From an uncultured Flavobacteriaceae bacterium (GTDB lineage: Bacteria > Bacteroidota > Bacteroidia > Flavobacteriales > Flavobacteriaceae), in contig CANLXN010000012.1 in NCBI GenBank assembly GCA_947495135.1, positions 62,001-126,000 of the forward strand: a stretch of DNA of 64,000 nt, given 5' to 3'. A program made the position numbers and the translations under genes. Below, one piece after another: positions 15,944 through 24,438 of the stretch (positions are counted from its first letter, which is position 1; every line of letters starts with the position of its first letter). The notes below the pieces were generated by a model, which saw only the letters and a program-made list of their open reading frames with translations, did no database searches and had not been told where the DNA came from.

Positions 15944-17131
15944 ATGAAAACAGTGACCGATTTCAATTTTGAAAATAAGAAAGCGCTTATAAGAGTAGAT
16001 TTCAATGTGCCTTTAGATGAAAATCAACAAGTTACAGACACTACTCGAATTGAAGCCGCCAAGCCAACCATCATTAAAATTTTGGAGGATGGTGGAAGCT
16101 GCGTCTTAATGTCCCACCTCGGGAGGCCGAAAGAAAGAGAAGAGCAGTTTTCCTTAAAACACATTATTAGTGCGGTTTCTGATGTTTTGTCGGTACAGAT
16201 AAAATTTGTGGAAGATTGTGTGGGAGACAAGGCGAAAGAGGCTGTTGCCAATTTGCATCCAGGAGAAATACTCTTGTTAGAGAATCTAAGATACTACAAA
16301 GAGGAGACGGATGGAGATGAAGATTTCGCGAAGCAACTTTCAGAACTAGGAGATATCTATGTAAATGATGCTTTTGGAACTGCGCACAGAGCCCACGCGT
16401 CAACGGCGGTTATTGCTCAATATTTTCCAGAGAATAAATGTTTTGGAATGCTCCTCGCTTCAGAAATTACAAACGTGAATAAAATACTAAGTGATGGGGA
16501 AGCTCCTATTACCGCTATTATTGGTGGCGCCAAAGTTTCTTCAAAAATTACTATTATTGAGAATATCCTAGACAAAGTAGACCATCTCATTATTGGAGGG
16601 GGAATGGCGTTTACATTTATTAAAGCGCAAGGTGGATCAATTGGAAACTCTCTTGTAGAAGATGACAAACAACAATTAGCGCTTGAAATTCTGGATCTAG
16701 CTAAGAAAAAGAACGTAGAGGTGCATTTACCATATGATACGGTAATTGCAGATAGTTTTTCAAATGAAGCTAAAACGCAAATGTGCGATATTAAAGCTAT
16801 TCCCAACGATTGGATGGGACTTGATGCTGGCCCAGAGACCAGATCCTATTTCGCAGATGTTATCCGAAACTCTAAAACCATTCTTTTTAATGGTCCAGTA
16901 GGCGTATTTGAGATGCCGAGTTTCGCGGCAGGAACCATCGCGGTCTGTTCGGCTATTGCAGATGCTACTAAGAACGGCGCTTTTTCGCTAGTAGGAGGAG
17001 GTGATTCTGTATCTGCGGTAAAACAATTCAATTTTGGCGATCAAGTGAGTTATGTTTCTACTGGTGGAGGAGCAATGCTTGAAATGTTGGAAGGAAAATC
17101 CTTGCCAGGTGTGGAAGCTATATTGAGTTAA
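15944..17131 (+). CDS. pgk: Phosphoglycerate kinase
   Basis: A 395-residue glycolytic enzyme that transfers phosphate from 1,3-bisphosphoglycerate to ADP in the cytoplasm. The family signature KALIRVDFNVPLDENQQVTD is at about residues 11-30. The substrate loop LMSHLGRPK, the hinge GGAKVSSKI, and nucleotide-site motifs FNGPVGVFE and GGGDSVSAV complete the two-lobed fold. Length is normal. The ATG at 15944 was chosen because the promoter's -7 element covers the alternative upstream TTG. It is a single-gene unit: the next gene has its own candidate promoter. Confidence 0.97.
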   Translation: MKTVTDFNFENKKALIRVDFNVPLDENQQVTDTTRIEAAKPTIIKILEDGGSCVLMSHLGRPKEREEQFSLKHIISAVSDVLSVQIKFVEDCVGDKAKEAVANLHPGEILLLENLRYYKEETDGDEDFAKQLSELGDIYVNDAFGTAHRAHASTAVIAQYFPENKCFGMLLASEITNVNKILSDGEAPITAIIGGAKVSSKITIIENILDKVDHLIIGGGMAFTFIKAQGGSIGNSLVEDDKQQLALEILDLAKKKNVEVHLPYDTVIADSFSNEAKTQMCDIKAIPNDWMGLDAGPETRSYFADVIRNSKTILFNGPVGVFEMPSFAAGTIAVCSAIADATKNGAFSLVGGGDSVSAVKQFNFGDQVSYVSTGGGAMLEMLEGKSLPGVEAILS

Positions 17132-17155
17132 TTTTCAATATATAACACCTAAAAG

Positions 17156-17185
17156 TTGTACAATTTTTGTAAATCCGTATTTTTA
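17156..17185 (+). promoter_or_regulatory. Candidate promoter of the LysM transglycosylase gene
   Basis: TTG at 17156-17158 is followed after 19 bases by TATTTTTA (17178-17185), seven of eight matches to TAnnTTTG. It lies 35 bases before the ATG at 17221 and supports that ATG over the GTG at 17200. Confidence 0.5.
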
Positions 17186-17220
17186 GCAAAATTTACGCGG
17201 TGACCCCCCGTTACTTTATT

Positions 17221-18804
17221 ATGAAATCACCTTTTATATACTCACTTCTATTTCTTATGAGCGTTACATTGTGCGCTCAGGAAACGAACATAATCACAGA
17301 GACCACTTCTGAAACAGACTCACTTCCCACAAAAATGATCCAAGTGGTAGATAGCATAACGGTGCAGCGTATCGACAACGATTTGCCAACTACTGTAATT
17401 GCTACTCAAACGAAGGATACGGTTGTTTTTAACCTCCGTGACAATGCATTGGCGAAAAAAGTAGATTCGTTATGGCTTCACGAACTTTACAATAACGATT
17501 TATTTGAAGAAGTTTATGGTTCGATCACCCAAATGAATTTCGATCCAGTAGAATATGAAGAACTACCTACCGAACTTCTTAAATCACGTCTAGAAGAATT
17601 AAATGCTCGAACACCTTTTAACGTCGAGTACAATCCATCCTTGGAGAGTGTAATTAAACGCTATCTCAAGAATAGAAGAACCACAATGTCAAAGCTAATG
17701 GCGTTGAGTGATTACTACTTTCCTATGTTTGAAGAGGAATTAGATAGACAGGGTTTACCTCTGGAAATGAAGTACCTAGCAATTGTAGAATCTGCGCTAA
17801 AGCCACAAGCGACCTCTCGAGTAGGTGCTCAAGGGTTATGGCAGTTTATGTTTAGCACAGGTAAAATGTTTGGCCTGGATGTAAATTCGTATGTGGACGA
17901 ACGCTCAGATCCAGTAATGGCAACTGAAGCCGCGGCAAAATATTTACACAGCCTTTATACAAGTCTTGGAGATTGGGACTTAGCTTTGGCAGCCTATAAT
18001 AGTGGGCCAGGGAATGTTTCCAAAGCAATTAGACGTTCTGGAGGACGAACTAACTATTGGAATATTAGACAACATCTTCCACGTGAAACAGCGGGTTATG
18101 TTCCAGCTTTTCTTGCGACAATGTATATTTTTGAGTTTGCAGAAGAACACGGCTTTAAAAGTAACGGACCAAAATATCCTTACATCTTAACAGATACGGT
18201 GAAAGTGAAGAAAATGATTTCCTTAGATCAGGTCGCTAGAGTTACTAATCTTCCAATTGAGGAACTAGAATTTCTTAATCCTTCCTATAAACTAGGTATA
18301 ATTCCAATAGTGAAGAATGAAAACTATATGCTTCGTTTGCCTATAGAATCTGTTGGACTATTTGTTTCAAATGAAGAAGCCATCTACGCTTTGGCTGAAA
18401 AGGAATTTAACCAAAGAGAAAAGCCCTTACCAGAATTGTTTGAGCAGAAAGATCGAATTCGCTATCGGGTAAGAAGTGGCGATTACTTAGGAAAGATTGC
18501 TTCCAAATATGGAGTCACGGTTAGTAAAATAAAAAGATGGAACGGTTTAAAAAGTAATAGACTAAAAATTGGTCAACGACTTACCATCTACCCACGTAAA
18601 ATGAATGTAAGTAATTCCTCTTCAAGCACCACTAAGAAAAGGCCAGCGGTGAATGGCGCTGCATATACTGTTAAAAGTGGAGATTCGCTTTGGAGCATTT
18701 CACAAAAATTTCCAGGTGTTACTGTGGAACAAATTAAAAAATGGAACGATATTAGTGGTAGCAATCTCAAACCGGGAATGAAACTTAAAGTATCGAAAGG
18801 TTAA
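17221..18804 (+). CDS. LysM-containing lytic transglycosylase (MltD-like)
   Basis: A 527-residue secreted enzyme that cleaves the glycan strands of peptidoglycan. The ATG at 17221 gives a signal peptide (MKSPFIYSLLFLMSVTLCAQ). The SLT domain is at about residues 175-320, with catalytic Glu190 in LAIVESALKPQATSRVGAQG, then GLWQFM, AAYNSGPGNV and LPRETAGYVP. Two LysM repeats follow near the C-terminus (RYRVRSGDYLGKIASKYGV and AYTVKSGDSLWSISQKFPGV) and bind peptidoglycan. This is the MltD plan. It is followed after 19 bases by a DUF4837 lipoprotein, probably in one operon. Confidence 0.93.
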   Translation: MKSPFIYSLLFLMSVTLCAQETNIITETTSETDSLPTKMIQVVDSITVQRIDNDLPTTVIATQTKDTVVFNLRDNALAKKVDSLWLHELYNNDLFEEVYGSITQMNFDPVEYEELPTELLKSRLEELNARTPFNVEYNPSLESVIKRYLKNRRTTMSKLMALSDYYFPMFEEELDRQGLPLEMKYLAIVESALKPQATSRVGAQGLWQFMFSTGKMFGLDVNSYVDERSDPVMATEAAAKYLHSLYTSLGDWDLALAAYNSGPGNVSKAIRRSGGRTNYWNIRQHLPRETAGYVPAFLATMYIFEFAEEHGFKSNGPKYPYILTDTVKVKKMISLDQVARVTNLPIEELEFLNPSYKLGIIPIVKNENYMLRLPIESVGLFVSNEEAIYALAEKEFNQREKPLPELFEQKDRIRYRVRSGDYLGKIASKYGVTVSKIKRWNGLKSNRLKIGQRLTIYPRKMNVSNSSSSTTKKRPAVNGAAYTVKSGDSLWSISQKFPGVTVEQIKKWNDISGSNLKPGMKLKVSKG

Positions 18805-18823
18805 TTCCCTTAAACTTTCTGAA

Positions 18824-19807
18824 ATGAAAAATATATTTTACACTGCACTGGTACTCTGTTTGGCATTTGTCTCTTGTGACAACGATAAGAAAGGAAAGGG
18901 TAGCAACACTTATTTGGCGAAATCTGTTGGTAGAATAAACAGTTTACAAGTAATTGTTGAGAACGATTTGTGGAATGGAGCTGTTGGAGAAAAAATTAGG
19001 GAACATTTTGCGGCACCAACCTTAGGATTGCCTCAGGAGGAACCTATTTTTACTATTAGCCAAATGATTCCCGAGACACATGAAGGTTTTGCAAGAAGTT
19101 CGCGTACTTTTCTGCATGTTTCTATAGGAACTCAGGATACGCTCAAGCTTAAAAAAGATGTGTATGCAAGGCCACAAGCAGGAGCCTATATAATAGGTAC
19201 TTCAGAAGAGAACCTAATCACACTCATTGAAGAAAATCACGAACGAATTATCAATGCTTTTAAGGGTGCAGAAGTAAAAGAAAGACAAAAAAGAACAAAA
19301 ATCTCTGCGTTAAAGATCGATTCGTTAAAAGAACGTTTTGGATTATCCCTATCGGTGCCTTCGGCCTACAGAGTTGCCTCTGCTAATGATGAGTTTTACT
19401 GGCTCCGAAAGGATTTAAGAGACGGAGAAACCAATATTCTAATTTACCGTGTTCCTATGGCAACAATTCATAAAGACAGCTTGGTTATTGGTGAAATAAT
19501 TAGAATGAGAGATTCAATTGGATCTGGATATTTATTGGTAGAGGATGATGGCTTATTTGTAACTGAAGAAGCCTATGCTCCATTTTTAGAGGAAACACAG
19601 ATTGATGGTAAATTTGCTTTTGAAACCAAGGGAACTTGGGAAGTAAAAGGAGAGTATATGGCCGGACCCTTCACTAATTATGCGATACTAGATGAAAAAA
19701 GAGGAGAATACCTTATTCTTGAAGGCTTTACATATGCCCCGGAGGTTGAAAAGCGAGACCTGCAGTTTGAATTAGAATCAATTCTGAAATCGGCTAAACT
19801 AGACTAG
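18824..19807 (+). CDS. DUF4837 family lipoprotein
   Basis: A 327-residue protein beginning MKNIFYTALVLCLAFVSCDN, a lipoprotein signal with the lipid-bearing cysteine at residue 19. The body contains phrases typical of DUF4837, such as SLQVIVENDLWNGAVGEKIR, FWLRKD-like FYWLRKDLRDGETNILIYR and the GTWEVKGEYMAGPF segment before the end. The family is found in flavobacteria and related bacteria and its function is unknown. It stands 19 bases behind a peptidoglycan transglycosylase and ends at a strong terminator, which suggests a two-gene envelope unit. Location is probably the periplasmic face of either membrane. Confidence 0.82.
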   Translation: MKNIFYTALVLCLAFVSCDNDKKGKGSNTYLAKSVGRINSLQVIVENDLWNGAVGEKIREHFAAPTLGLPQEEPIFTISQMIPETHEGFARSSRTFLHVSIGTQDTLKLKKDVYARPQAGAYIIGTSEENLITLIEENHERIINAFKGAEVKERQKRTKISALKIDSLKERFGLSLSVPSAYRVASANDEFYWLRKDLRDGETNILIYRVPMATIHKDSLVIGEIIRMRDSIGSGYLLVEDDGLFVTEEAYAPFLEETQIDGKFAFETKGTWEVKGEYMAGPFTNYAILDEKRGEYLILEGFTYAPEVEKRDLQFELESILKSAKLD

Positions 19808-19827
19808 CAAATTTCAGAAAAACAAAT

Positions 19828-19863
19828 AAAAAAGCCCGAAAGGATATACCATTCGGGCTTTTT
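19828..19863. terminator. Bidirectional rho-independent terminator
   Basis: AAAAAAGCCCGAA (19828-19840) pairs perfectly with TTCGGGCTTTTTT (19852-19864) around an 11-base loop. A run on the left and T run on the right make it work for both the rightward DUF4837 gene and the leftward tatA gene. Confidence 0.92.
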
Positions 19864-19885
19864 CGTTTTAGAATAAAATCTAAAA

Positions 19886-20071
19886 CTATTTTTTATCTTC
19901 GATTTTGTCGGCGTCTTCTTCCTTAGAAGCTTCTTTAAATTCCTTAATACCACTTCCTAGTCCGCGCATTAATTCAGGAATTTTTCTTCCACCAAACAAT
20001 AGTAAAACAATTACTACGATTAACGCTATTTGCCATGGGCCAATAGCTAAAGGGATGAGTATTGCATTCAT
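19886..20071 (-). CDS. tatA: Twin-arginine translocase subunit TatA/E
   Basis: A 61-residue protein with one membrane helix ([20 protein letters not shown], about 9-28), the [20 protein letters not shown] hinge and amphipathic helix, and an acidic, lysine-rich tail. This is the TatA/TatE pattern. TatA oligomers let folded proteins cross the inner membrane once TatC has recognised them. TatC is not adjacent. A promoter element TACCTTTG lies 20 bases upstream. It is a single gene closed by the shared terminator. The short tail is at the lower end of the family's length range. Confidence 0.93.
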   Translation of the reverse strand: MNAILIPLAIGPWQIALIVVIVLLLFGGRKIPELMRGLGSGIKEFKEASKEEDADKIEDKK

Positions 20072-20090
20072 GATTCAGTAATTTATATGA

Positions 20091-20098
20091 CAAAGGTA
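20091..20098 (-). promoter_or_regulatory. Promoter -7 element for tatA
   Basis: The minus strand reads TACCTTTG, an exact match to TAnnTTTG, 19 bases before the tatA ATG. No good TTG is seen at the -33 distance. Confidence 0.6.
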
Positions 20099-20241
20099 AC
20101 AAGAATTACTTAGATAATGCGTTTTCTAAGATAACTTTCATACAAGGAATGCCTTTGTTGAGTTAAGGTTTATGTTAATTTAGACCGTAATAATTTTGAG
20201 AGCTAGGCCCTAATGTTCATGGCTCATTTCGGCTAAAGTCT

Positions 20242-20249
20242 TACATTTG
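20242..20249 (+). promoter_or_regulatory. Promoter -7 element for the M23 peptidase gene
   Basis: TACATTTG matches TAnnTTTG exactly, 19 bases before the ATG at 20269. A TTC rather than TTG occurs at a 23-base distance upstream. It probably drives the M23-GH3 pair. Confidence 0.6.
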
Positions 20250-20268
20250 TAATGCTTATTTTTAAAAG

Positions 20269-21135
20269 ATGGCAAAAAAACAAAAAAGAAGTAAAAACAT
20301 TAAGAGAAAACTACTTCATAAGTACCGCTTAGTGGTATTGAATGAAGCTACTTTCGAGGAGCGGTTTTCTTTTAAGCTTAATCGCCTCAATGTTTTTGTT
20401 TTTAGTTCTGTTTTTGCAGTGATTCTGATCGTCTTAACAACGATTCTCATCGCGTTTACTCCACTTAGAGAATACATACCAGGATACTCTTCTACCGCTT
20501 TAAAGAAACAAGCGGTTAATCTTACATTCAAAACAGACTCTTTAGAGCAGGAACTCCAAGTAAATGAGCAATACCTAGCCTCGATTAAGAAAGTACTTAC
20601 AGGAGATGTGAAGTCGGTTGATTTTAACAAAGATTCTATCTTGGAGGCAGTTCAAATAGAAATGGAAGGAGTAGATCTCTCCCCTTCTAAACAGGACTCT
20701 ATTTTAAGGGAAAAAGTGTCTCAAGAGGATAAATATAATTTACTTACTGCAAGTGAACAGCTCAATGTAGTCCTATTTGCCCCTGTGAAAGGCTCGATCT
20801 CTGAGCCGTATAATTTGGAAAAGAAACACTTCGCAGTGGATATTGTGACTACCAAAGACAGTCCTGTGAAGGCAACCGCGGATGGTACAGTGCTGTTCGC
20901 TGGATGGACCGCCGATACAGGAAATGTGATAATTTTACGACACAACAACAACCTCATCTCAATTTACAAGCACAATGCCTCATTAAACAAGGAACAAGGA
21001 GAGTTGGTAACGGCTGGAGAGGTGATCGCAATTGTTGGAAACACAGGAGAATACACTACAGGACCGCATTTGCATTTTGAACTTTGGAGTGATGGATACC
21101 CTATTAACCCCACTCAATTTATAGATTTCGATTAA
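20269..21135 (+). CDS. M23 (LytM) metallopeptidase, membrane-anchored
   Basis: A 288-residue protein with a very basic N-terminus, one membrane helix (about residues 44-66), a short coiled-coil stretch, and a C-terminal LytM domain. The zinc site is complete: H187 and D191 in HFAVD, and H267 and H269 in GPHLHFELW. It should therefore be an active D,D-endopeptidase that cuts peptidoglycan cross-links in the periplasm, unlike the degenerate LytM protein at 60535. The next gene starts only 3 bases after its stop, so the two are expressed together. Confidence 0.92.
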   Translation: MAKKQKRSKNIKRKLLHKYRLVVLNEATFEERFSFKLNRLNVFVFSSVFAVILIVLTTILIAFTPLREYIPGYSSTALKKQAVNLTFKTDSLEQELQVNEQYLASIKKVLTGDVKSVDFNKDSILEAVQIEMEGVDLSPSKQDSILREKVSQEDKYNLLTASEQLNVVLFAPVKGSISEPYNLEKKHFAVDIVTTKDSPVKATADGTVLFAGWTADTGNVIILRHNNNLISIYKHNASLNKEQGELVTAGEVIAIVGNTGEYTTGPHLHFELWSDGYPINPTQFIDFD

Positions 21136-21138
21136 GAC

Positions 21139-22632
21139 ATGTCACTAAAATCTTTTGGAGCAAAAATCTTCGCAAAAAATGTAGTAAAAGGCATTGATGC
21201 ATGGGCCAATAAGCCTGTAGAAACCCAACAAAAGGTTTTTAAAGAACTTCTTTTAGAAGCTGAGAACACCCAATTTGGTAAGGATCATCATTTCCGAGAG
21301 ATAAAGACTTATGCAGATTTTGCAGCACGCGTTCCCATTCGAGACTATGAGGCTTTAAAACCATATGTAGATAAGGTGGTGGCAGGAGAGCCGGACATTC
21401 TTTGGCCTGGAAAACCACTTTATTTTGCAAAGACTTCAGGGACCACATCGGGCGCAAAATATATCCCACTTACCAAGGCCTCTATGCCGTCACATATAGA
21501 TGCAGCTAGGAATGCAATTTTGTGTTATATCCACGAAACGGGCGATTCTAAATTTGTTGATGGAAAGATGATTTTTTTACAAGGAAGCCCTGAAATTAGC
21601 GATAAAAACGGTATTGGACTGGGTAGACTTTCGGGTATTGTGGCTCATTATGTCCCTTCCTATCTACAAAAAAACAGAATGCCTAGCTGGGAGACAAATT
21701 GTATTGACGACTGGGAAACGAAGGTAGATGCAATTGTAGAGGAAACCAAAAATGAGGATATGACTATTATTAGTGGTATCCCTTCTTGGGTACAAATGTA
21801 TTTTGAAAGGTTAACGGCAGATACAGGAAAGAAAGTAGGTGATCTTTTTAAGAATTTTAATCTATTTATCTATGGAGGAGTTAATTATGAACCCTACAGG
21901 ACGAAGTTTGAAAAGTTAATAGGTAGAAAGGTAAATAGTATTGAACTCTACCCTGCTTCAGAAGGGTTTTTTGCATTTCAGAATAAACAAAACGAAAAAG
22001 GATTACTATTACAGCTTAACGCTGGTATGTTCTATGAATTCGTGAAAGCGGATAATTTTTTCGATCCCCAACCCAAAAGAATCACCATTGGGGAGGTGGA
22101 ATTAGGTGTCAATTACGTGATGATCATTTCGACCAATGCGGGCTTATGGGCATATAATATTGGGGATACGGTTATTTTTACATCTCTTAAACCATATAAG
22201 TTAGTTGTTTCTGGGCGTATTAAGCATTTTATTTCGGCTTTTGGAGAACATGTAATAGGCAAGGAGGTAGAACAGTCAATGCAGGAAGCTATGGAAGAAT
22301 TTGGGTTTTCTATTTCTGAATTCACAGTAGCGCCTAAGACCATTATCGAAAATGAGCTGCCATATCACGAATGGTTCATTGAATTTGATAAGAAACCTAC
22401 TAATCTTGACGAAATAGCGCGTTTTATAGATGCCGCCATGCAAAAACAAAACTCATATTATTTTGATCTAATCGAAGGAAAAGTACTACAAAGGCTGAAA
22501 ATCACCATTCTTAAGACAGGTAGCTTCAATGAATATATGAAAGGACAAGGGAAATTAGGTGGACAAAACAAAATTCCAAGACTCTCTAACGACCGCAAGA
22601 TTGCGGATCAGTTAATAAAACTACAAGCATAA
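21139..22632 (+). CDS. GH3 auxin-responsive promoter family protein (acyl-adenylating)
   Basis: A 497-residue protein of the GH3 family, named for plant enzymes that adenylate a carboxylic acid and join it to an amino acid. ATP-site motifs are visible: FAKTSGTTSGAKYIPLT (phosphate loop, about residue 95), YPASEGFFAFQN, and the hinge-region YNIGDTVIFTS followed by GRIKHFISAFGEHV. Bacterial members are common in Bacteroidota, but their substrates are not known. It follows the M23 peptidase by 3 bases, which suggests a link with the envelope, though this is inference. The next gene has its own promoter element. Confidence 0.88.
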   Translation: MSLKSFGAKIFAKNVVKGIDAWANKPVETQQKVFKELLLEAENTQFGKDHHFREIKTYADFAARVPIRDYEALKPYVDKVVAGEPDILWPGKPLYFAKTSGTTSGAKYIPLTKASMPSHIDAARNAILCYIHETGDSKFVDGKMIFLQGSPEISDKNGIGLGRLSGIVAHYVPSYLQKNRMPSWETNCIDDWETKVDAIVEETKNEDMTIISGIPSWVQMYFERLTADTGKKVGDLFKNFNLFIYGGVNYEPYRTKFEKLIGRKVNSIELYPASEGFFAFQNKQNEKGLLLQLNAGMFYEFVKADNFFDPQPKRITIGEVELGVNYVMIISTNAGLWAYNIGDTVIFTSLKPYKLVVSGRIKHFISAFGEHVIGKEVEQSMQEAMEEFGFSISEFTVAPKTIIENELPYHEWFIEFDKKPTNLDEIARFIDAAMQKQNSYYFDLIEGKVLQRLKITILKTGSFNEYMKGQGKLGGQNKIPRLSNDRKIADQLIKLQA

Positions 22633-22641
22633 AATAAATAT

Positions 22642-22649
22642 TATCTTTG
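22642..22649 (+). promoter_or_regulatory. Promoter -7 element very close to a start codon
   Basis: TATCTTTG matches TAnnTTTG exactly and ends 7 bases before the ATG at 22657. Initiation would leave a leader of only a few bases. Confidence 0.55.
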
Positions 22650-22656
22650 CTTTTTA

Positions 22657-24342
22657 ATGAGCATTAAGAAAAAACACACCCGAACACGAGCGCAGGAAAG
22701 TAGCGGCGCCATTGAACGACTCTACATTACCATGAGACATCTTTTTAACCGAGGCTTTTATAAGCCTATGGGAGTCTCCGGTGAAACCTTACGAGATTCG
22801 CTACTTATCTTACGTCCAGAGATTTACGGATCTATAGCTGAAGAAAAGATTGAGTTACAAGGATTAATTTATGTGATCGACAGACTTCCTTATGGAATTG
22901 AAGAATGCCGGTTTATAAATCTCACCAGTGATGAAGGTTATAAAGACTCGCATTTTGAACCGATAATACCTGCTAAACGCCGCCGTAATTGCTATAGAAT
23001 TGACGACGAGCAGATGAATATTGAAGTTACAAGAGGACGGAGTGAAATTTATGACGTACTCACCCATCTCACCTTTCTATATATTGAGTCTCATAAAATT
23101 ATGAAACGTGTACTCATTAATGAGGAGGGGGAAGTAGTTCGAGATTGGCAAAAACTAGAAACAGCAGTACTAAAAGGAGGTAAATTATCCCAGAAAGAGA
23201 AGGAAATTGCACTTACGCATACCGCCAACTTTTTAGGCAGAACCTTTGAAGAAGTGAGCGAAGTATATGGAGATTTTAGCTGTAAGGAGGACGAAAATCG
23301 CTTTTTAAAGATTATATATTACCTCGGAAAAGGCGCCATAGCAGAACATTTGAATGAATATAAACGCCTTATTTCGTTTAGTCCAGTCCTTAGAGAACGT
23401 CTTGGCCATCATATTCATGGAGAAGTGTGGGCTGAAAGAATTAAGAGCGTATTACACAATAAAGGCCTTTTACAAAGACCCATTCATATAATCAGTGCTA
23501 ATATGCACAGTGTCATGAATACTTTATATGCTGAAGGGGCACTAGTTACAGAGAGAAAAGGGAAAACTACGTTTGAATTATTCGAAATGCTGAGTAATTC
23601 TGAAAATAGCAAGATGAGGTTGAAGGTCAGCAAAAAAGCGGCCGCGAATGGTATGACTTATCTTAAAGATGAAAGTGGCACTAATATAGACGTGCAAATA
23701 TTTGACACTCAATTATTGCCAAAAGGGAGTTTTTATGCTGAAATGCTTGAGTCGAATACTGCCGAAATGCCTGTTATTATTGTAATGGACTATGCTTTTG
23801 GAGAACAAGCTTACGAAACTTTGGATGAGCTATTGAAACCGTTCGCAACAGCGAATAAAGTTGAATTACTCAATGTGGACTCTGTTTCTATTATGGGAAA
23901 AGCGGGTATTTTAGAAGGAGGAAAAGGAGATATTATGATACCTACTGCACATATTTTCGAAGGTACAGCAGACAATTATCCTTTCAAAAATAAACTCAAA
24001 AAGAAGGATTTTGAAGGGGACGGAATCAACGTCTGTACTGGGGCAATGATAACTGTTTTAGGAACTTCCTTACAAAATCGAGATATTTTGAGATTCTTTT
24101 ATGAGTCTACCTGGAATGTAATAGGTCTTGAAATGGAAGGTGCTCATTATCAAAAGGCAATTCAGTCGGCTTCCAAGATTAGGGGTAGTATTAACCCAAA
24201 AGTAGAGGTTAGATATGCTTATTATGCTAGTGATAACCCATTGGAGACTGGAAGTACTCTGGCTTCTGGCGGATTAGGAACCACAGGAGTAAAACCTACA
24301 TATCTAATTACTGAAAAAATATTACGTCAGATATTAACGTAG
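22657..24342 (+). CDS. DUF6909-like protein with nucleosidase-like C-terminal domain
   Basis: A 561-residue cytoplasmic protein. I believe it belongs to DUF6909, a Bacteroidota family without known function. The N-terminal half (1-300) is helical and basic (RLYITMRHLFNRGFYKPMGV). The C-terminal half (about 370-561) resembles the purine nucleoside phosphorylase/nucleosidase fold: IIVMDYAFGEQAYETLDELL, SIMGKAGILEGGKGDIMIPT and the GLEMEGAHYQKAI segment, which looks like the M-E-x-A/G ribose-binding motif of MTA/SAH and AMP nucleosidases. This suggests binding of a nucleoside or nucleotide, but catalytic residues cannot be confirmed by eye. It is monocistronic. Confidence 0.7.
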   Translation: MSIKKKHTRTRAQESSGAIERLYITMRHLFNRGFYKPMGVSGETLRDSLLILRPEIYGSIAEEKIELQGLIYVIDRLPYGIEECRFINLTSDEGYKDSHFEPIIPAKRRRNCYRIDDEQMNIEVTRGRSEIYDVLTHLTFLYIESHKIMKRVLINEEGEVVRDWQKLETAVLKGGKLSQKEKEIALTHTANFLGRTFEEVSEVYGDFSCKEDENRFLKIIYYLGKGAIAEHLNEYKRLISFSPVLRERLGHHIHGEVWAERIKSVLHNKGLLQRPIHIISANMHSVMNTLYAEGALVTERKGKTTFELFEMLSNSENSKMRLKVSKKAAANGMTYLKDESGTNIDVQIFDTQLLPKGSFYAEMLESNTAEMPVIIVMDYAFGEQAYETLDELLKPFATANKVELLNVDSVSIMGKAGILEGGKGDIMIPTAHIFEGTADNYPFKNKLKKKDFEGDGINVCTGAMITVLGTSLQNRDILRFFYESTWNVIGLEMEGAHYQKAIQSASKIRGSINPKVEVRYAYYASDNPLETGSTLASGGLGTTGVKPTYLITEKILRQILT

Positions 24343-24430
24343 CGAAACAGGATCACATAGCGGTGTGGTACAATACGTACAATACTATAAGAAAAGGAGT
24401 GTTAATTTAGCTTTAGGCTAATCTAAAATA

Positions 24431-24438
24431 TAATTTTG
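24431..24438 (+). promoter_or_regulatory. Candidate -7 element overlapping the rmlB start
   Basis: TAATTTTG matches TAnnTTTG exactly but overlaps the TTG (24436-24438) taken as the rmlB start. If it is the promoter of the polysaccharide locus, translation would have to begin at the GTG at 24451 or the promoter is not this one. Confidence 0.4.

Noticed and set aside
18075-18090. TCTTCCACGTGAAACA, 14 of 16 bases like the classical parS
   Set aside because: It lies within the transglycosylase gene and encodes the conserved LPRET motif, so protein coding explains it and the palindrome is broken.
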